Shown here: in pieces, positions 1 through 12,060 of the stretch
Layout of the letters: every line of letters starts with the position of its first letter
Numbering within the stretch: position 1 is the first letter of the stretch
Translations under genes and position numbers: made by a program
The notes under the pieces: model-generated
The model's database searches: none
Told to the model about the DNA's origin: nothing
Seen by the model: only the letters and a program-made list of their open reading frames with translations
Assembly: GCA_014529385.2 (NCBI GenBank)
Contig: CM043944.1
Coordinates: forward strand, 92,975,476-93,039,475
Direction of reading: 5' to 3'
DNA from: Adiantum capillus-veneris
Taxonomy: Eukaryota > Streptophyta > Polypodiopsida > Polypodiales > Pteridaceae
DNA: 64,000 bases

Positions 1-508
1 AAATTCCTTTTCAAAGTAGTCTCTTGGTGGTAGCCCAAAAAGTGAAATAGTGGTACCACCAATACACGCTTAGATCCTTTCATATATGAGAGATTTTAAT
101 TACAAAGCTGGTTGTCAAAGTAATTAAAACAGAATGTGAGCACTGAGATGGGTTCAGGTCTGATTTACCGTGATCATTTGGTGAGTTATTGAGCTTGCTG
201 GAGGGATGAAGAAGGGGAAGAACACAATGCAAAATGCAAGCCTCTTCATGCCCACAATCACAAGCAGAGGCTCTTTGCTGTACTCATGTCACCGAGGAGG
301 AAAATTGCCATCATAGAGTAAATGCGAGCACGTACGAGTGTTTGTGTGTATGTTGTGAGCACTTCCTCGACTTTACATGGATCAGACAAAATGGGTAGAG
401 ACTAGAGTCTTCAAGAAATTAAAACCTGTTGGGTGCATGTGGGTGAGGGAGGGTGTGTATGTGTGTAGTCTTGGAGTGGGAGAGAAGCTGGACTCCACTA
501 GAGTTTGC
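1..508. other. No gene recognised
   Basis: I find no convincing coding region or named repeat here. The stretch is ordinary mixed-composition DNA leading into the microsatellite at 509. Any open frames that cross it owe their length to the dinucleotide repeat. Confidence 0.5.
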
Positions 509-884
<376 letters not shown>

Positions 885-1063
885 TACATTCCGACATGCA
901 TGCAAGCTATAGGCAACCACCAACGTAGGGAAGAACAATCAAGAACCTTTAAAACAACTAGGAACCAACGGTTGGAATGTGTGAAGGAGACTTCTGTGCA
1001 ATCTCTCAGAAGATGCATCTTAAAGCTCTAAGCATGGTCTAGAGGGTGCAGATAACCTTCAAG

Positions 1064-1385
1064 GCCCTGTTCTTGGCAAATTTCTTTGGCTGTACAGATC
1101 AGTGGCATCCCAACCGTAGTCACCATAGAACTTGGCACCCTTGAGGTAGGAAAGGATCTAGGCATAGAACATCCCAACCGTAGTCACCATAGAACTTGGC
1201 ACCCTTGAGGTAGGAAAGGATCTAGGCATAGAAGGGGACAAGGTACTTGGGGCAATCGGGGCCATACGCCAAATAGGCAAAGTTCATGCTCACCTGGTGT
1301 CTTGCTAGCAAGGCTGTTTCACAAGGCATCGACATTGGAGACATGTACATTAGCGAGGGCAACCATGTCACAAAACAAGATGATA
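1064..1385 (-). pseudogene. Possible broken coding fragment, unidentified
   Basis: On the minus strand a frame from about 1310 down to 1108 reads like protein (MNFAYLAYGPDCPKYLVPFY, then a stop, then ILSYLKGAKFYGDYGW). I do not recognise the family; a retroelement capsid fragment is possible. The frame is broken by a TAG and by the 64-bp tandem duplication inside it, which is not a multiple of three. It could also be chance. Confidence 0.25.
1106..1233. repeat. Tandem duplication, 2 x 64 bp
   Basis: A 64-bp unit starting CATCCCAACCGTAGTCACC and ending GGCATAGAA occurs at 1106-1169 and again, apparently without differences, at 1170-1233. The lack of divergence suggests a recent slippage or unequal-exchange event, or an assembly artefact. 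Confidence 0.9.
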
Positions 1386-2499
1386 TGATCTCTCTCTCAA
1401 AGAAATCCTAATGGGTCATTTTAGGGTCCCTAAAGCCCCTTCTAGGATCAAAACGACATAAAACACGCATATAAACACCCAAAAGAGCGATTTAAAGCCT
1501 CAAACACGTAGTCGGAAACCTTCACCGAATCTTGAATGATTGTACTTGAAGGAAAGAGCAAGAGGAGAGGAACACAATGCAATAATCAAAACTGAATTTG
1601 GATTACCGTAGCCGCAATGGCGAAGATTACAAGTTTGAACAAGAAGGAGCTCTAGTTCGTACGCTGTCTTCTCAGTTTCTCCTTCAAAAAGATTATCCCC
1701 AACTTACAGAAAATGACCTTTATAGATTAGGTCTGTGCAAAAAATGGCTTGTCCGGCCATAAGCCCCTAATCTTAAAACTGGCTCTCTAATATACAATTG
1801 CTCCCAAAAGAATAATCATACATCCTTGAAAATTTCCCGGCTTAGAGATGCTTCTTTACAAAAGAATTTTACAATGGTTTTTTAGGAAAATATGGTCCTT
1901 CTAGCCATGGCCGCATGTTGCCTCTTCCGCCAAACAATTTCACGGCCTAGTAGGACTAACGAGGGAATCTGGGAAAAATTGGTTTGGGAAGTCCCGGTAT
2001 AGATATCCAAGGTAGGCTAAAACCACCTCATTTTCACTTGCGGCCTTTGTAGAGAGAGCTTTTCGACCTCTTTCGCGCGTCTTTTCCGTAGTCCACAGTT
2101 GCTCGTTTTCAGCACTGTCTCACCTGAGACATGAGAAGTAAGTTCTTTACTCGTCAATGATCCATTTTGTACAGCTGGTAGCTAGTCTAAACCCCTAGAA
2201 AAAACCCTAGAAACTGAGCAGTGCACGAAGACCTACGACCAAAACCTGACTATAGCGGCCTGCCAGCTCGACCAAATCAGATTGGATTTGAACTGCAACA
2301 TTCCCTAACATAATAGAACCTTTCTATATCATGACTTGACCATTTGGCAGGGGTCGAAGGGGTCCCCAACAAAAGAGCTAGGTTTTTGGCAAATGCCAGA
2401 ATTCTGATCTGACTCCATAGATAGCTTGCCTACGAGCTTCATATACAATGGATATGATTGGTTTAGTGAAATCAATCAAGAAAATCCCTCGAAAAGCGA
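1386..2499. other. No gene recognised
   Basis: I see no open coding region, microsatellite or named element. It may be the 5' noncoding part of the damaged element copy A that follows, but no LTR or primer-binding site is visible to prove it. Confidence 0.4.
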
Positions 2500-2801
2500 A
2501 AAAAGGCTCGAAGTCTACAAAGCATCAAATTTAACATACGGATCAAACTGACTCCAAATGAGCCAGAATTGGATGAGTTGCTTCACGACTATGTTGCGGA
2601 CAAGTTCAAAGCCTCAAAGTTGACTGACCAACCCAACAGGCAGTGTAGTCACAAAAAACGATGATTTCAGAGTCGACAAAGCACCAAGTGATGCTGGCAT
2701 GACCAAACTTGACCAAATTCAATTTAGGACTTGTTTTAGGTGTATAGGATGTGTCTAGGTCAAACTTTGTAAGCTTTGCAAAAAATTTGTCAATCACTGT
2801 T

Positions 2802-2823
2802 GTAAATAATCGCGATTATTTAC
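2802..2823. other. 22-bp perfect palindrome
   Basis: The 22 bases are identical to their reverse complement, with centre TCGCGA. A second perfect copy lies at 3379-3400, and a copy with two changes lies at 3086-3107. It could be a protein-binding dyad or a cruciform; no function is shown by the sequence. Confidence 0.85.
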
Positions 2824-3378
2824 TTTTGCACTATTTTTGCTTGGAAATTGTAACATCACCTCATCTATCATGTGTACACACCTATGACATGCCAAAAATC
2901 AAGTATGAGCCAAAATGAGCACCTATAACTTGAAAAATTGCTAGAAAACGCAAAGAAGTCTTTGCAAGCCAATTTTTGGGTTATGGACAACATTTCTTGA
3001 TCCAAATCACCTCATATCTCATACACAGGGTCTATACAATGCCTAGAACCAGTTTGTACCAAAAAATGTTGATTTTGGTAGAAAAGTTAATAATCACGAT
3101 TATTTACTTTCTAGCCAAATTGGGGGAGTTTTAATATTTTCCCATCATACATCCAAAGTACATGATGTGCTCAGCCCACTAGCCAAGTTTGAACCAATTT
3201 GGAGCTCAAAATATCAATTTTCCTTTATATCTACTGTTTCACAGACCTAAAGCCAAAATATGGTACCATTTTCACCCTATGCATCCAAAGGAGCCCATAT
3301 TTCACTTAGATTATGTATTTGGTATATACTACAAGCCTGTGATGTCAAGTTTGCAAGTGTTGAAAAAGATACTCAGTT

Positions 3379-3400
3379 GTAAATAATCGCGATTATTTAC
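3379..3400. other. Second perfect copy of the 22-bp palindrome
   Basis: This is identical to the copy at 2802-2823 and lies about 190 bp upstream of the first ATG of element copy A. Confidence 0.85.
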
Positions 3401-3588
3401 TTTGGTTGCAAAAATTTGTTTTGACTTTACAGTTTTGTTCCTTGCATGTTTTTATGCATCTATGCTTGTTCAAAAATTAATTTGAAACAAATTGGACCAA
3501 AATTGTCAGCATTTTAGACTAAAGGACATTTTAGAGAAAATTTTGACAAATCTGCTAACTTTGACACTCTATTCAGTGAATAGGAGCC

Positions 3589-4439
3589 ATGCAAGCAGCA
3601 AAGAGGGCCAAGAAAAAGCTCAACCAGAAGGAAAAGTTACAAGAACTGCCTGTATATCAATTGGATCCAGATTCGGTCAAAGCTGCTAAGGCAGCATATT
3701 TGTCAAAGGAGCAGCTAGAAGAGCATCACATCATAGTCTTCATCGGCAGATTCAAAAGTGAGGAGGGACATTAGGTAGAGTTGCAACTCCTACCTAAAGA
3801 AGTATATGATGTTGTCGCGAAGCCTGAGACCAAAGAAGCTAATCGTAGGTTAGGACTCAGAGATTTCTACAAACAGAAGCCTTGTGGAGTGGATTTCCAA
3901 AAAGCTTACGAGCTTTTATCCACTATTAAAGAAGATGGAACCGCATGAATTTTTGACACGTAGGGAAATAAAGTCAAAATGGTAATAACTAAAGAAATAG
4001 TGTGGCAGACGCACTTAGACTGCCCACAGAAGGAATGACCATGAGAGCAAGGGATAGGAAAATGGCATGTATATTCACCAAAGAAACCACCACAGCTACC
4101 TTTGCAGATTTAATTCACAAGCACGTGGAAGAGCCAGCCAGATTATTCCACTAGCACTTCCAATTCCTGGCAAAAAGGCCGCTAAGGTATACCACACCAA
4201 ATCACGCGGTTGCCACAACATTCACTGAAGTCCTCAAGTCAACAACCAGGCAACCGATGGACCACGCACAATATGTCTTGACCACTCTGAAGGGCACAAA
4301 TAAGGAAGGGAAGATCACTTACTTGGGTGCACTAGAAGTCTTGACAAGGATTGCTTACCATGCCATCGGCATGGCTCACAACCTTCAACCTGTCCCAGAA
4401 CTAAACACGTGGATACTGGCAGCACAATCATCTCCTTGA
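3589..4439 (+). pseudogene. Copy A N-terminal ORF, capsid-like (broken)
   Basis: Starting at the ATG at 3589 the frame reads a basic N-terminus (MQAAKRAKKKLNQKEK). After a TAG near 3774 it continues in the same style (a segment containing LGLRDFYKQKPCG), then with further frame changes reaches a helical segment at 4257-4439 (MDHAQYVLTTLKGT, AYHAIGMAHNLQPVPEL). The layout resembles the 'putative plant transposon protein' domain found in plant Ty3/gypsy gag-like ORFs; that is a resemblance from memory and not a search. The segment ends NTWILAAQSS, which matches NTWIASAQPS of copy C at about 39920, so from here on the copies are homologous. There are several in-frame stops, and I infer no functional product. 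Confidence 0.5.
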
Positions 4440-7087
4440 GCTACAAGGTCAACCAAAAGATCCTATAAATCAGATGAATAATTGGCTGAAAGATCGTCGA
4501 AAAGGCACAATAGCGAGAGCTCTGATAATGAGGAAAAGAGAGCATGAAGAGAGGAGATGAAGAGAAAAGCAGTGGCTGCATACCAAGCAGAGCCCGTGCA
4601 GAAACAAGCCCGCTTTGAAAGAGAAAAACATGCCTACCAGTGCAGTCAACAAGCACAAGGAAGGGGCTCGGAAAAATGGGTACCTAGCGGAGTTAAGGGC
4701 CCAAGGACAAAGCATCACACTAGAAAAGAAGTTGAAGATCTAACAGAGTCTTTGGAGAAAATGTATCAAGAAGCAGAAGCCCTGAAGTTGAAAGAAGCCC
4801 AAGAAGAGGCAAGGAAAGCAAAAGAGGTAGAGGACCAGAGACATAAGCCGAGGAAACAGCAAGGGAAGAGGCACAACACAAACAAGGTTACCAGTCTCCC
4901 TGACCCACTTCACCGCATACGGAACTACAAGACCATCCTATGCCAAGCCCACCACCATCACCTACAAGTAAGGACACCACCAAAGAGACAGAATCTGAAC
5001 CAAAAGGAGCAGAATAATTTGAACAAGAGGCTACTGCTACACAAGATCAACAAAAAGAAAAAGAAGCAGATTCGGAACAAGAGAAAGCAGCCGAAGCTAT
5101 GCAAGAGCCTGAACAGCAAAAAGGCAGATGAATCTGCACAAGAGGCTACTACTACACAAGAGCAGCAACAAGAGAAAGAACCTGAGCCAAAAAAGGAAGC
5201 GAGTCTTGCACCAGAAGAGACCACAAAGTCTGAGAAAACACAGGAACATGGAATAGAGACAAAACCTTCTCCTCCATGCAAGAAACAGCCAAGTCATCCA
5301 CAAAGCCTCAAGAAGGCCAGAAACATCCTCAAGGGCAAGAAGAACCAGGAGCCACGACACAGCCGAATGACATGCAAGAGGCTGCAGGCACATCAACTCA
5401 TCTAGCAAGACAAGAAGACTGGCAGCCTAATGATGAAGTAATCCTGCAAGTTAACGAATATGCAAGGCAAATACAGGATATGACAAAAAGAATCCAATGA
5501 GCAGCAATTGGGTGTAGCGCAAAGGCCAATGAGTTAGAGATGGTGATTGACGCTCTCCAAGGAGATTTAGAAGACAAAATGAATGTCATCACCGATCTTC
5601 AAAGGCAAGTGTAGGAAATGAGAGCCGAAGCTAAACAACATCAGCTAGCAAGAGATCATCAGTAGAAAGAGATGGAACAGCTAGCTGATCTGCTCACAAA
5701 GTTATCAGATGCTTGCAAAGTGAAAGATGAACAGGTGACAGAAGTTACAAACAAACTTCTAACGACCACCCTATTAGCTCAAAAAATTCAGGTGCAGTTG
5801 GATGTTGCCAATGCTTCTTTACAATACTCCAAACAAAGAATACATGATCAGGAAATTTTCTTACGGCAAATACAAAGGGACAGATGAAGTGTACAAGGCA
5901 TTAGAGAAAAAGAACAAAGACCTCAAGCTAGAGTTAAAGCTAGAGCAATCTCAGGGCAAGGACCTAGCTTTGATGCGGGTCCAAAGAGAAGAAGAATTGC
6001 TGAAGGAGATAGCTGAGCTTAAAAGAATTAACCAGCTGCTGCTGAGAGAAGGAAAGCCGGAAACCCAAGAAGAGGCAGGTACTTCGGAGCCACCGCAAAT
6101 AGATATACCCTTATTGTCATTTGCTGAAGTGGAGACACAATCTACAATAGAGCTGAGTGGTGAAGATGATTGCTAGGTAAACATTACAGACCCAGACACA
6201 GTGCCCATGGTCCAACTCTCAAAAGCTGAAGAAGATGCACTGAAAGAAAAGATCACCCTAGAGATGGATGAACAGTGGAAGGCAGCGATGGATTGGAAGT
6301 TGAGAGTTCTTCATTCCGTCAACGTCACTCAACTCACTCCCAATCAGATCATGTGCAATGGCATCAAGAGTCCTTGCCATACCCTCTTATAAAGGTTGAG
6401 TTATTACAGGTTAAAGAAAGGCTTTATGCAGACATGCAAACGGATGGCGCAGATAAAGACCACCCAAAGTGGAGGTTGAGCTGGTTGAACAAAAACCCAT
6501 GGTACTTGATTTTGTTCACAAGAGCACCTGCAGCCCTGCAAAGAGATCCGACCTTCTATCTTATACCAAGAGTAAGGACTTGGCAAGAGCATGAATCACT
6601 AACAAAGAAGCGGCCAACCTGGCTGAACTACCCAAGATTTCCAGTTTCAGAAAAGGGACTACCAGAGGAATACATGGTGAAAACCCTAACGGGCGCCATG
6701 TCTTTCTTCAAAAGTCTACCGGATCTCTCTTGTGCAATGTTATATAAAATATGCCGAATGCTGCTCACTTGTATTGAAGTTTTTCATGGGCTAGAGCAAG
6801 CAGGCGCCCCATGGATATCATTCCTCGAGGGAAATAAAGGTTTGTGCTATGATCTTAGTGGCCAACCTTTTGAAGAAGTCCTCTACGGCTTCTACGCTAG
6901 ATGCATGTTTTTACCTTCACACAATATGCTGGCGTTTGAGGAAGCATTCTACACGGGATTCTTGACTTGGCAAACAAACATATTTGTGCCAGTGAACAAC
7001 AATCTAACCTCAAGGTTTGTAGGCTACTTAGCAATGGAGCTGAAGAACAGAGTGACCATGCAGTTTATACAAGTACCAGATAGATAA
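4440..7087 (+). pseudogene. Copy A tail ORF: coiled-coil protein plus conserved C-terminal domain (broken)
   Basis: This is an unidentified protein shared by three copies in the window. In order it has a basic KR-rich segment (EEMKRKAVAAYQAEPVQKQ, 4557 on); a WVP segment followed by KGPRTKHHTRK; a very Lys/Glu/Gln-rich linker to about 5400; coiled coil with regular leucine spacing (ITDLQRQV, then LADLLTKLSDACKVKDEQV, then LELKLEQSQ) to about 6170; and a folded-looking domain of about 290 residues from 6204 (MPMVQLSKAEEDALKEK) to 7087. Conserved marks are WLNKNP, LILFTRAPAALQ, RPTWLNYPR, SFFKSLPDLSCAMLYK, GFYARCMFLPSHNM and SRFVGYLAMELKN. Stops and frameshifts at about 5500, 5613, 5664, 5887 and 6390 break it. 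No transmembrane segment, zinc finger or catalytic motif is evident. It lies just before the LTR, where env-like ORFs sit in some plant elements, but it does not look like an envelope protein. Confidence 0.65.
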
Positions 7088-7210
7088 AGGACAATCAGAT
7101 ACCAAAAGGCACTGAATACGCTTAAAGACCACCTCGCCAGCCGCCAGCCCAAAGACTATTTCAGCCCATAAAGCTGTGGTCAAGGGACGACATAGGCAAG
7201 GAGGGGGGAA

Positions 7211-7635
7211 TGTTAGCAGCAAGCTGACACAAATACCATTTTTCGGAGTTCTCTTTGTAAAACACTAGGTCAAAAATCCACTGTTGTTAATAATCACGAT
7301 TTTGGAACTTGGCCTAAAGTGGGGTTTGAGACCACAAGCATGTGTGCTTAGGTCTTATAAACATGTCCTAGAAGTTTTGTTACGTTTGGATGTCATTTGA
7401 TGTTGTAAAAAATGTGATTTGTTTGCCGATGAGCGATTGGCTTTTGGTAATTTCAATCACTTGAGTGTAGCTTGAGTTAGATGCAAGTTGTTAGTTGTTT
7501 TTTGAGAGATTGACACCCTCTTGTAGCCTCTATGCACTAGTCGAGTCAGCTTCGTCCCATGGATTGACAATTTAATCATGGTTCTCGCTAATACTTCAAT
7601 AAGATAGGATGGTGAGGTTAGAGATGCGTCCCACA
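7211..7635 (+). repeat. LTR of copy A, internally deleted
   Basis: It starts TGTTAGCAGCAAGC directly after a purine-rich tract (AGGAGGGGGGAA) and ends GCGTCCCACA, so it has TG...CA ends. Compared with the LTRs at 10194-11113 and 42402-43377 it lacks about 495 bp, including the TATA box, between TGTAAAACAC and TAGGTCAAAA. The next base begins copy B in the middle of its tail ORF. Confidence 0.8.
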
Positions 7636-10037
7636 GGGAGAAACACTCATACCAACGTAGCCGCCAAGCACAAGGAAAGGACATGGAAAAGTGGGTGCCT
7701 ATTGAGATTAAGGGACCTAGGGCCAAGCATCACACCAAGAAGCAGGCTGAAGAACCCGCTGAAGTACTGGAATGGATGTACCAAGAAGGAGAAGCTTTAA
7801 AGCTAAAGGAAGCCAAAGAAGTGAAAAAGAAAGCAAAAGAGGCGGAAGAACATCAAGAGCATGCAAAGGAGACCACTGCACAAGGAGCAGCACAACATGC
7901 CCAAGGGTGATGTGTCTCCCCGCATCTCTTCTCTTGTCTCTAAACACCAAGATCAACCAAATGCCGAGTCCACCACCATCAACGACAGTTAAAGACATAA
8001 CAAATGAGCCAACGAAAGAAGCAGAAGCTGAACATGAAAAGGCAGATGAATTTGCACAAGAACCAGAACACAAGGAGGCAGCTGAATCTTCACAAGGATC
8101 TGAATCTACACAAAGAGTAGCTGGATCTACTCAAGAGCAGCCAATAGAGAAAGAGCTAGAGACAAAAAATGAAACGTGTCCTGCAACAAAAGAGGACACC
8201 ACACAGTTTGAGCAGCCAAAGGAGCAAAAGGCAAAGAAACCACCCTCTATCGCAACAAAACAAGAGAAGGCCGAGGCACCACCCTCTACCTCCACGGAAA
8301 AAGAACAGCCACAGCTACAAGAACAACATCAACTAGCTGTCCTAACACAACCAACAGACACCCATGAGGCTGCAAAAACATCAAGACAGCTGGCATGCAA
8401 TGAAGACTAGCAATCCAATCACGAAGTCATCCTGCAGGTTAACAAATATGCTAAGCAAATGCAAGAGATGATAGAAAGGCTACGCTCAACAGCAGTTGGC
8501 CATAGCACACGGGCCAAGAGTTAGAGATGGTGATCGACACACTCCAAGGGGAGTTAGACGACAGACTTAATGTCATCACGATCTGCAAAGGCAACTGCAG
8601 GCGCTGAGAGCAGAAGTTGAACAACATCAGCTCGCTAGAGATAAGAAAAATAAATAAATGGAGGAACTGGGCGAGCTGCTTACCAAGCTGTTAGATGCAT
8701 GCAAAGCCAAGGATGATCAGCTGCTGCTGACAGAAGTTACAAATGAACTTCTCATTGCCACCCTATCAGCTCAAAAAATCTAGGTACAATTAGATGTAGC
8801 CAATGCTTCTCTACAGTACTCAGAACAAAAAAATCAATGATCAGGCGATATTCTTGCGGCAAATACGAGAAAATCTAGGTGTCGCCTCGATCAAAGGTAT
8901 AGGCGAGGTCTACAAGGAACTAGAAAAGAAAAATAAAGACCTCGAGTTGGAGCTGAAGTTAGAGAAATCTCAGCGTAGAGACCTGGCCTTGATGTTGGTC
9001 CAAAGAGAAGATGAACTGCTGAAGGAGATAGCTGAACTCAAAAGAGTCAACCAGCTACTGAGAGAGGGAAGGCCGGAAACGCAAGAAGAGGCAGGCACTT
9101 CAGAGCAGCCTCAGATAGAAATACCCTTAGTATCATTTGCTAAAATGGAGACACAGTCCACAGTAGAGCTGAGTGGCGAATAAGATTTTCAGGTACCCAT
9201 TACAAAAGAAGACACAATGCCCATGGTCCAGCTCTCAAAGGCTCAAGAAGATGCACTAAAAGAAAAAGTTACACAAGAGGTAGATGAGCAGTGGAAGGCA
9301 GCAATGGACTGGGAGCCGAGAGTACTTCATTCTATCAATGTCACACAACTCACTCCCAATCAAATAAATGCACAATGGCACCAATGGTCCCTGCCCTACC
9401 CTCTGATTAAAGTTGAGTTGCTACAAGTAAAAGAAAGGCTTTACACAAACATGCAAGTGGAGGGTGCAGATAAAGACCACCCGAAGTGGAGGTTGAGCCG
9501 TTGAACAAAAACCCAAGATACTTGATTCTGTTCACGGGAGCATTTGCAGCCCTGCAAAAAGATCCGACTTTTTGTCCTGTACCAAGAGTAAGGACCTGGA
9601 TAGCACATGAGGCACTACTAAAGAATCGGCCAAGTTAGTTGAATTACCCCAGATTGCCTGCTCCAAAAAAGGGACCAGCGACTGTAGAATACATGGTGAA
9701 AACCCTAAAGGGTACCATGTCATTCTTCAAAAGTCTACCAGATTTGTCATGTGCTATTCTATATAAGATATGCCAAATGCTTCTCACATGCATCAAAGTG
9801 TTCAATGAGAAAGAGCAAGCAGGCGCCCCTTGGATGTCATTCCTCAAGGGTAACAAAGGTAGCCAAATTCATGTTTCTACCTGCACACAATCTATTGACG
9901 TTCTACACGGGATTCTTCACCTGGCGAAAGAAAATATTTGCACTGGTGATCAGCAACCTCACATCAAGGTTTGTAGGCTACTCAGCGGTGGAGCTAAAAA
10001 ACAGAGTAATTATGTAGTTTTTGCAAGTGCCAGATAA
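7636..10037 (+). pseudogene. Copy B tail ORF: coiled-coil protein plus C-terminal domain (broken)
   Basis: This is the second copy of the tail protein. It begins abruptly inside the basic segment (GEKHSYQ-like, then KWVPIEIKGPRAKHHTKK), so the N-terminal part and all of gag-pol are missing. The Lys/Glu/Gln linker (7772-8410), coiled coil (8803-9183, KNKDLELELKLEKSQRRDL) and C-terminal domain (9217-10037) follow in the same order as in copy A. Relative to the other copies it has lost about 54 bp near 9860 (the YYDLNSQPSEEVLYGFYA stretch) and about 18 bp near 9900, and it has stops at 8410, 8656, 9183 and 9504. The product cannot be functional. Confidence 0.65.
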
Positions 10038-10158
10038 AGAATTAAGGAAGACCAAATACTAAAAGGCACTAAGTGCGTGCGCTTAAAGACCGCCTTGCTA
10101 GTTGCCAGCCCAAAGACTACTTTAGCCCATAAAGCTGTGTCACGAGACAACACAGGTA

Positions 10159-10160
10159 AG

Positions 10161-10192
<32 letters not shown>

Positions 10193-10193
10193 A
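10159..10193 (+). repeat. Polypurine tract expanded to about 29 G
   Basis: The tract just upstream of the copy B LTR is GGGA followed by about 29 uninterrupted G. The same position in copies A (7198-7209) and C (42390-42401) has only six G. It is the expected primer site for plus-strand synthesis. The expansion is probably polymerase slippage, or it may be a base-calling problem. Confidence 0.8.
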
Positions 10194-11113
10194 TGTTAGC
10201 AGCAAGCTAACACGGATATCATTTTTTGGAGTTCTCATGTAAAACACTTATTATTTTGATAAATCGGGAATATTGTAACTCCTATTTTCTCAGATAAACT
10301 CTATAATTAATGAGCCGGGGCTACAAGCTTCCAGATTGTATCAACCTATCATTACCCATCTTTGGTAGAACTCCCAGATTATTAGTTTTGACCACCAAAA
10401 ACCTTGGCTAAGGTATAAAAGCCAATTTTTATAAGTTATGGTTAAGTTTTGGATAATGAAATACACACTGTGAGCTAACGACACTCACCTCCCTCCTTCT
10501 TGCGCTTCCTAATCCCTCCCCAGTTGTCACATTGCAGTCGCGTTTGTTGCATTGCAACCACAGGTAAGAGCTCTACGCATCGACGTAAACACATCACAGT
10601 ATTTTGTAGTTTTTGGCATCGCCGACCCGCGGCCTAATTTCATCATAACTAGAAACTTACACTTCAAATAAAAAACCAAGCATAGGCGGGGTATTGGGAC
10701 ATCATTGCTAAGCATTTAGATGCATTCTGGGTCGAAAATGACTAGGTCAAAAATCCACTGCTGTTAATAATTGCAATTTTGGAACTTGACCTCAAGTGGG
10801 GTTTGAGACCATAAGCATGTGTTCTTAGGTCTTATAAACATGTCCTAGAAGTTTTGTTACGTTTGGATGTCATTTGATGCTGTAAAAAAATGTGATCTGT
10901 TTGCCGATGAGTGATTGGCTTTTGGTGATTTCAATCACTTGAGTGTAGGTTGAGTTAGATGCGAGTTGTTAGTTTTTTTCTGAGAGATCGACAACCTCTT
11001 GTAGCCTCTATGCACTAGTCAAGTCAACTTCATCCCATGGATTGACAATTTAATCGTGGTTCTCACTAATACTGCAATAAGACAGGATGGTGAGGTTAGA
11101 CATGCGTCCCACA
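10194..11113 (+). repeat. LTR of copy B, 920 bp
   Basis: It starts TGTTAGCAGCAAGCTAACAC and ends GCGTCCCACA. It is homologous over its whole length to the LTR at 42402-43377 and to the two ends of 7211-7635. It contains a TATA box (GGTATAAAAGCC, 10412-10423) and a broken form of the palindrome seen upstream of copy A near 10765. The base after its end lies inside a protein-coding frame of element F, so the LTR directly interrupts F gag. Confidence 0.85.
10414..10420 (+). promoter_or_regulatory. TATA box of the copy B LTR
   Basis: TATAAAA in the context AAGGTATAAAAGCCAATTTT; the same element is at 42688-42694 in the copy C LTR. It is consistent with the Pol II start that opens the R region of the LTR. 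The copy A LTR has lost it. Confidence 0.65.
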
Positions 11114-12060
11114 CTTTGATTTTAAGAATGATGCACCAATTCTGTCTGTTGGTACCCCACGGTCAGCAGCCACCCTCATGGAGGGTGCCCACACAAAGAT
11201 TGGGCTACATGATAGCATCAAATTGTTTGACATACAAGAATTTAGGGCATTGCAAACATGTATAGCTATTTTGAAGTCCATTTTTTCACAGTTGAATGTG
11301 AATGTGACCAAAATGTCTAATATGACGTGCAATTCATGCAACAATTGGTCAAGGGCCCAATTAGTGGGCAGAGTAGGGTTTCTTTGACCCCCATGCCTGA
11401 ATGGTCTGCAAGAGCAAGGCTCCAATCTAGAGGATTTGCACCTTCTCTCTCAAAATGAGGTGGATGATTTGCTAAAGAATACCAAGCCATTGATTTTTTG
11501 AGGAGAGAAAAAGGAGCGCAATAAAGATACTATGAATATATTCTTGAGCAAATGGGATGGTATTTACGATCTTAGACGCACTCGAGATGCAGACAAGGCA
11601 TTACAAAAAAGTCTAACACTAGAGGGTAAAGCCTACAAATGGTGGATGTCACTCAAGAATAAGGGAATCCTACCCTAAACATAGATAGCCTTCAGGAATG
11701 TGTTTAGAAAAGAGTTTATGCCCACCAATGAAGTAGAAAAAAGTTGGTTTGCATGGGACAAGTGCTCTATGCGTCAACATAAGTCATGATTAGAGTATAT
11801 CTTGCACTATCATGATGTGATTATTAAGTTGGAGGATCTAGACACCTTCCAACAAGTTTGTGGGTTCATCCGTGGGTAAACACCAAAGCTTGAGAAGTAT
11901 GTCAAAACCCAGGACCCCAAGACGCTTGAGGAGGCTATAGTACAAGCACATATACATGACAATGACAATGAAAAAACATTGCATAATGCACACATGCCTG
12001 GCACTGCACATGAAAATACACAAAAATCCTCGAGGGGTGCACTATGTAATCATGTTAATG
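11114..12060 (+). pseudogene. gag: Element F gag (capsid), 5'-truncated
   Basis: Immediately after the copy B LTR the frame is open (DFKNDAPILSVGTPRSAATL) up to a stop near 11387. From 11531 a typical retrotransposon gag capsid follows: FLSKWDGIYDLRRTRDADKA, LEGKAYKWWMSLKN, FRKEFMPTNEVEKSWFAWDK, then a helical segment ending KTLEEAIVQAHIHDND near 11955. The spacing WW...F...F is typical of the gag domain that precedes a protease in plant Ty3/gypsy elements. Stops at 11387, 11502, 11679 and 11789 break it. Its N-terminus is lost to the LTR insertion. Confidence 0.7.

Larger units (their letters stand above)
2500..3588 (+). repeat. Three ~290-bp periods, each ending in a TCGCGA palindrome
   Basis: The core AATAATCGCGATTATT or a close variant recurs at 2802-2823, 3086-3107 and 3379-3400, spaced 284 and 293 bp apart and each time followed by TACTTT or TACTTTC. 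Sequence between the cores is AT-rich and only weakly similar, so this is an old, degenerate tandem array. It directly precedes the ATG of copy A at 3589. The palindrome half AATAATCRCGATT is also present in the LTRs at about 7290, 10770 and 43040, which ties this stretch to the same element family. Confidence 0.6.

Noticed and set aside
4958-5408. Cysteine/leucine/phenylalanine-rich minus-strand ORFs with membrane-like composition
   Set aside because: They are the antisense of the Lys/Glu/Gln-rich tail ORF; the composition follows from that.
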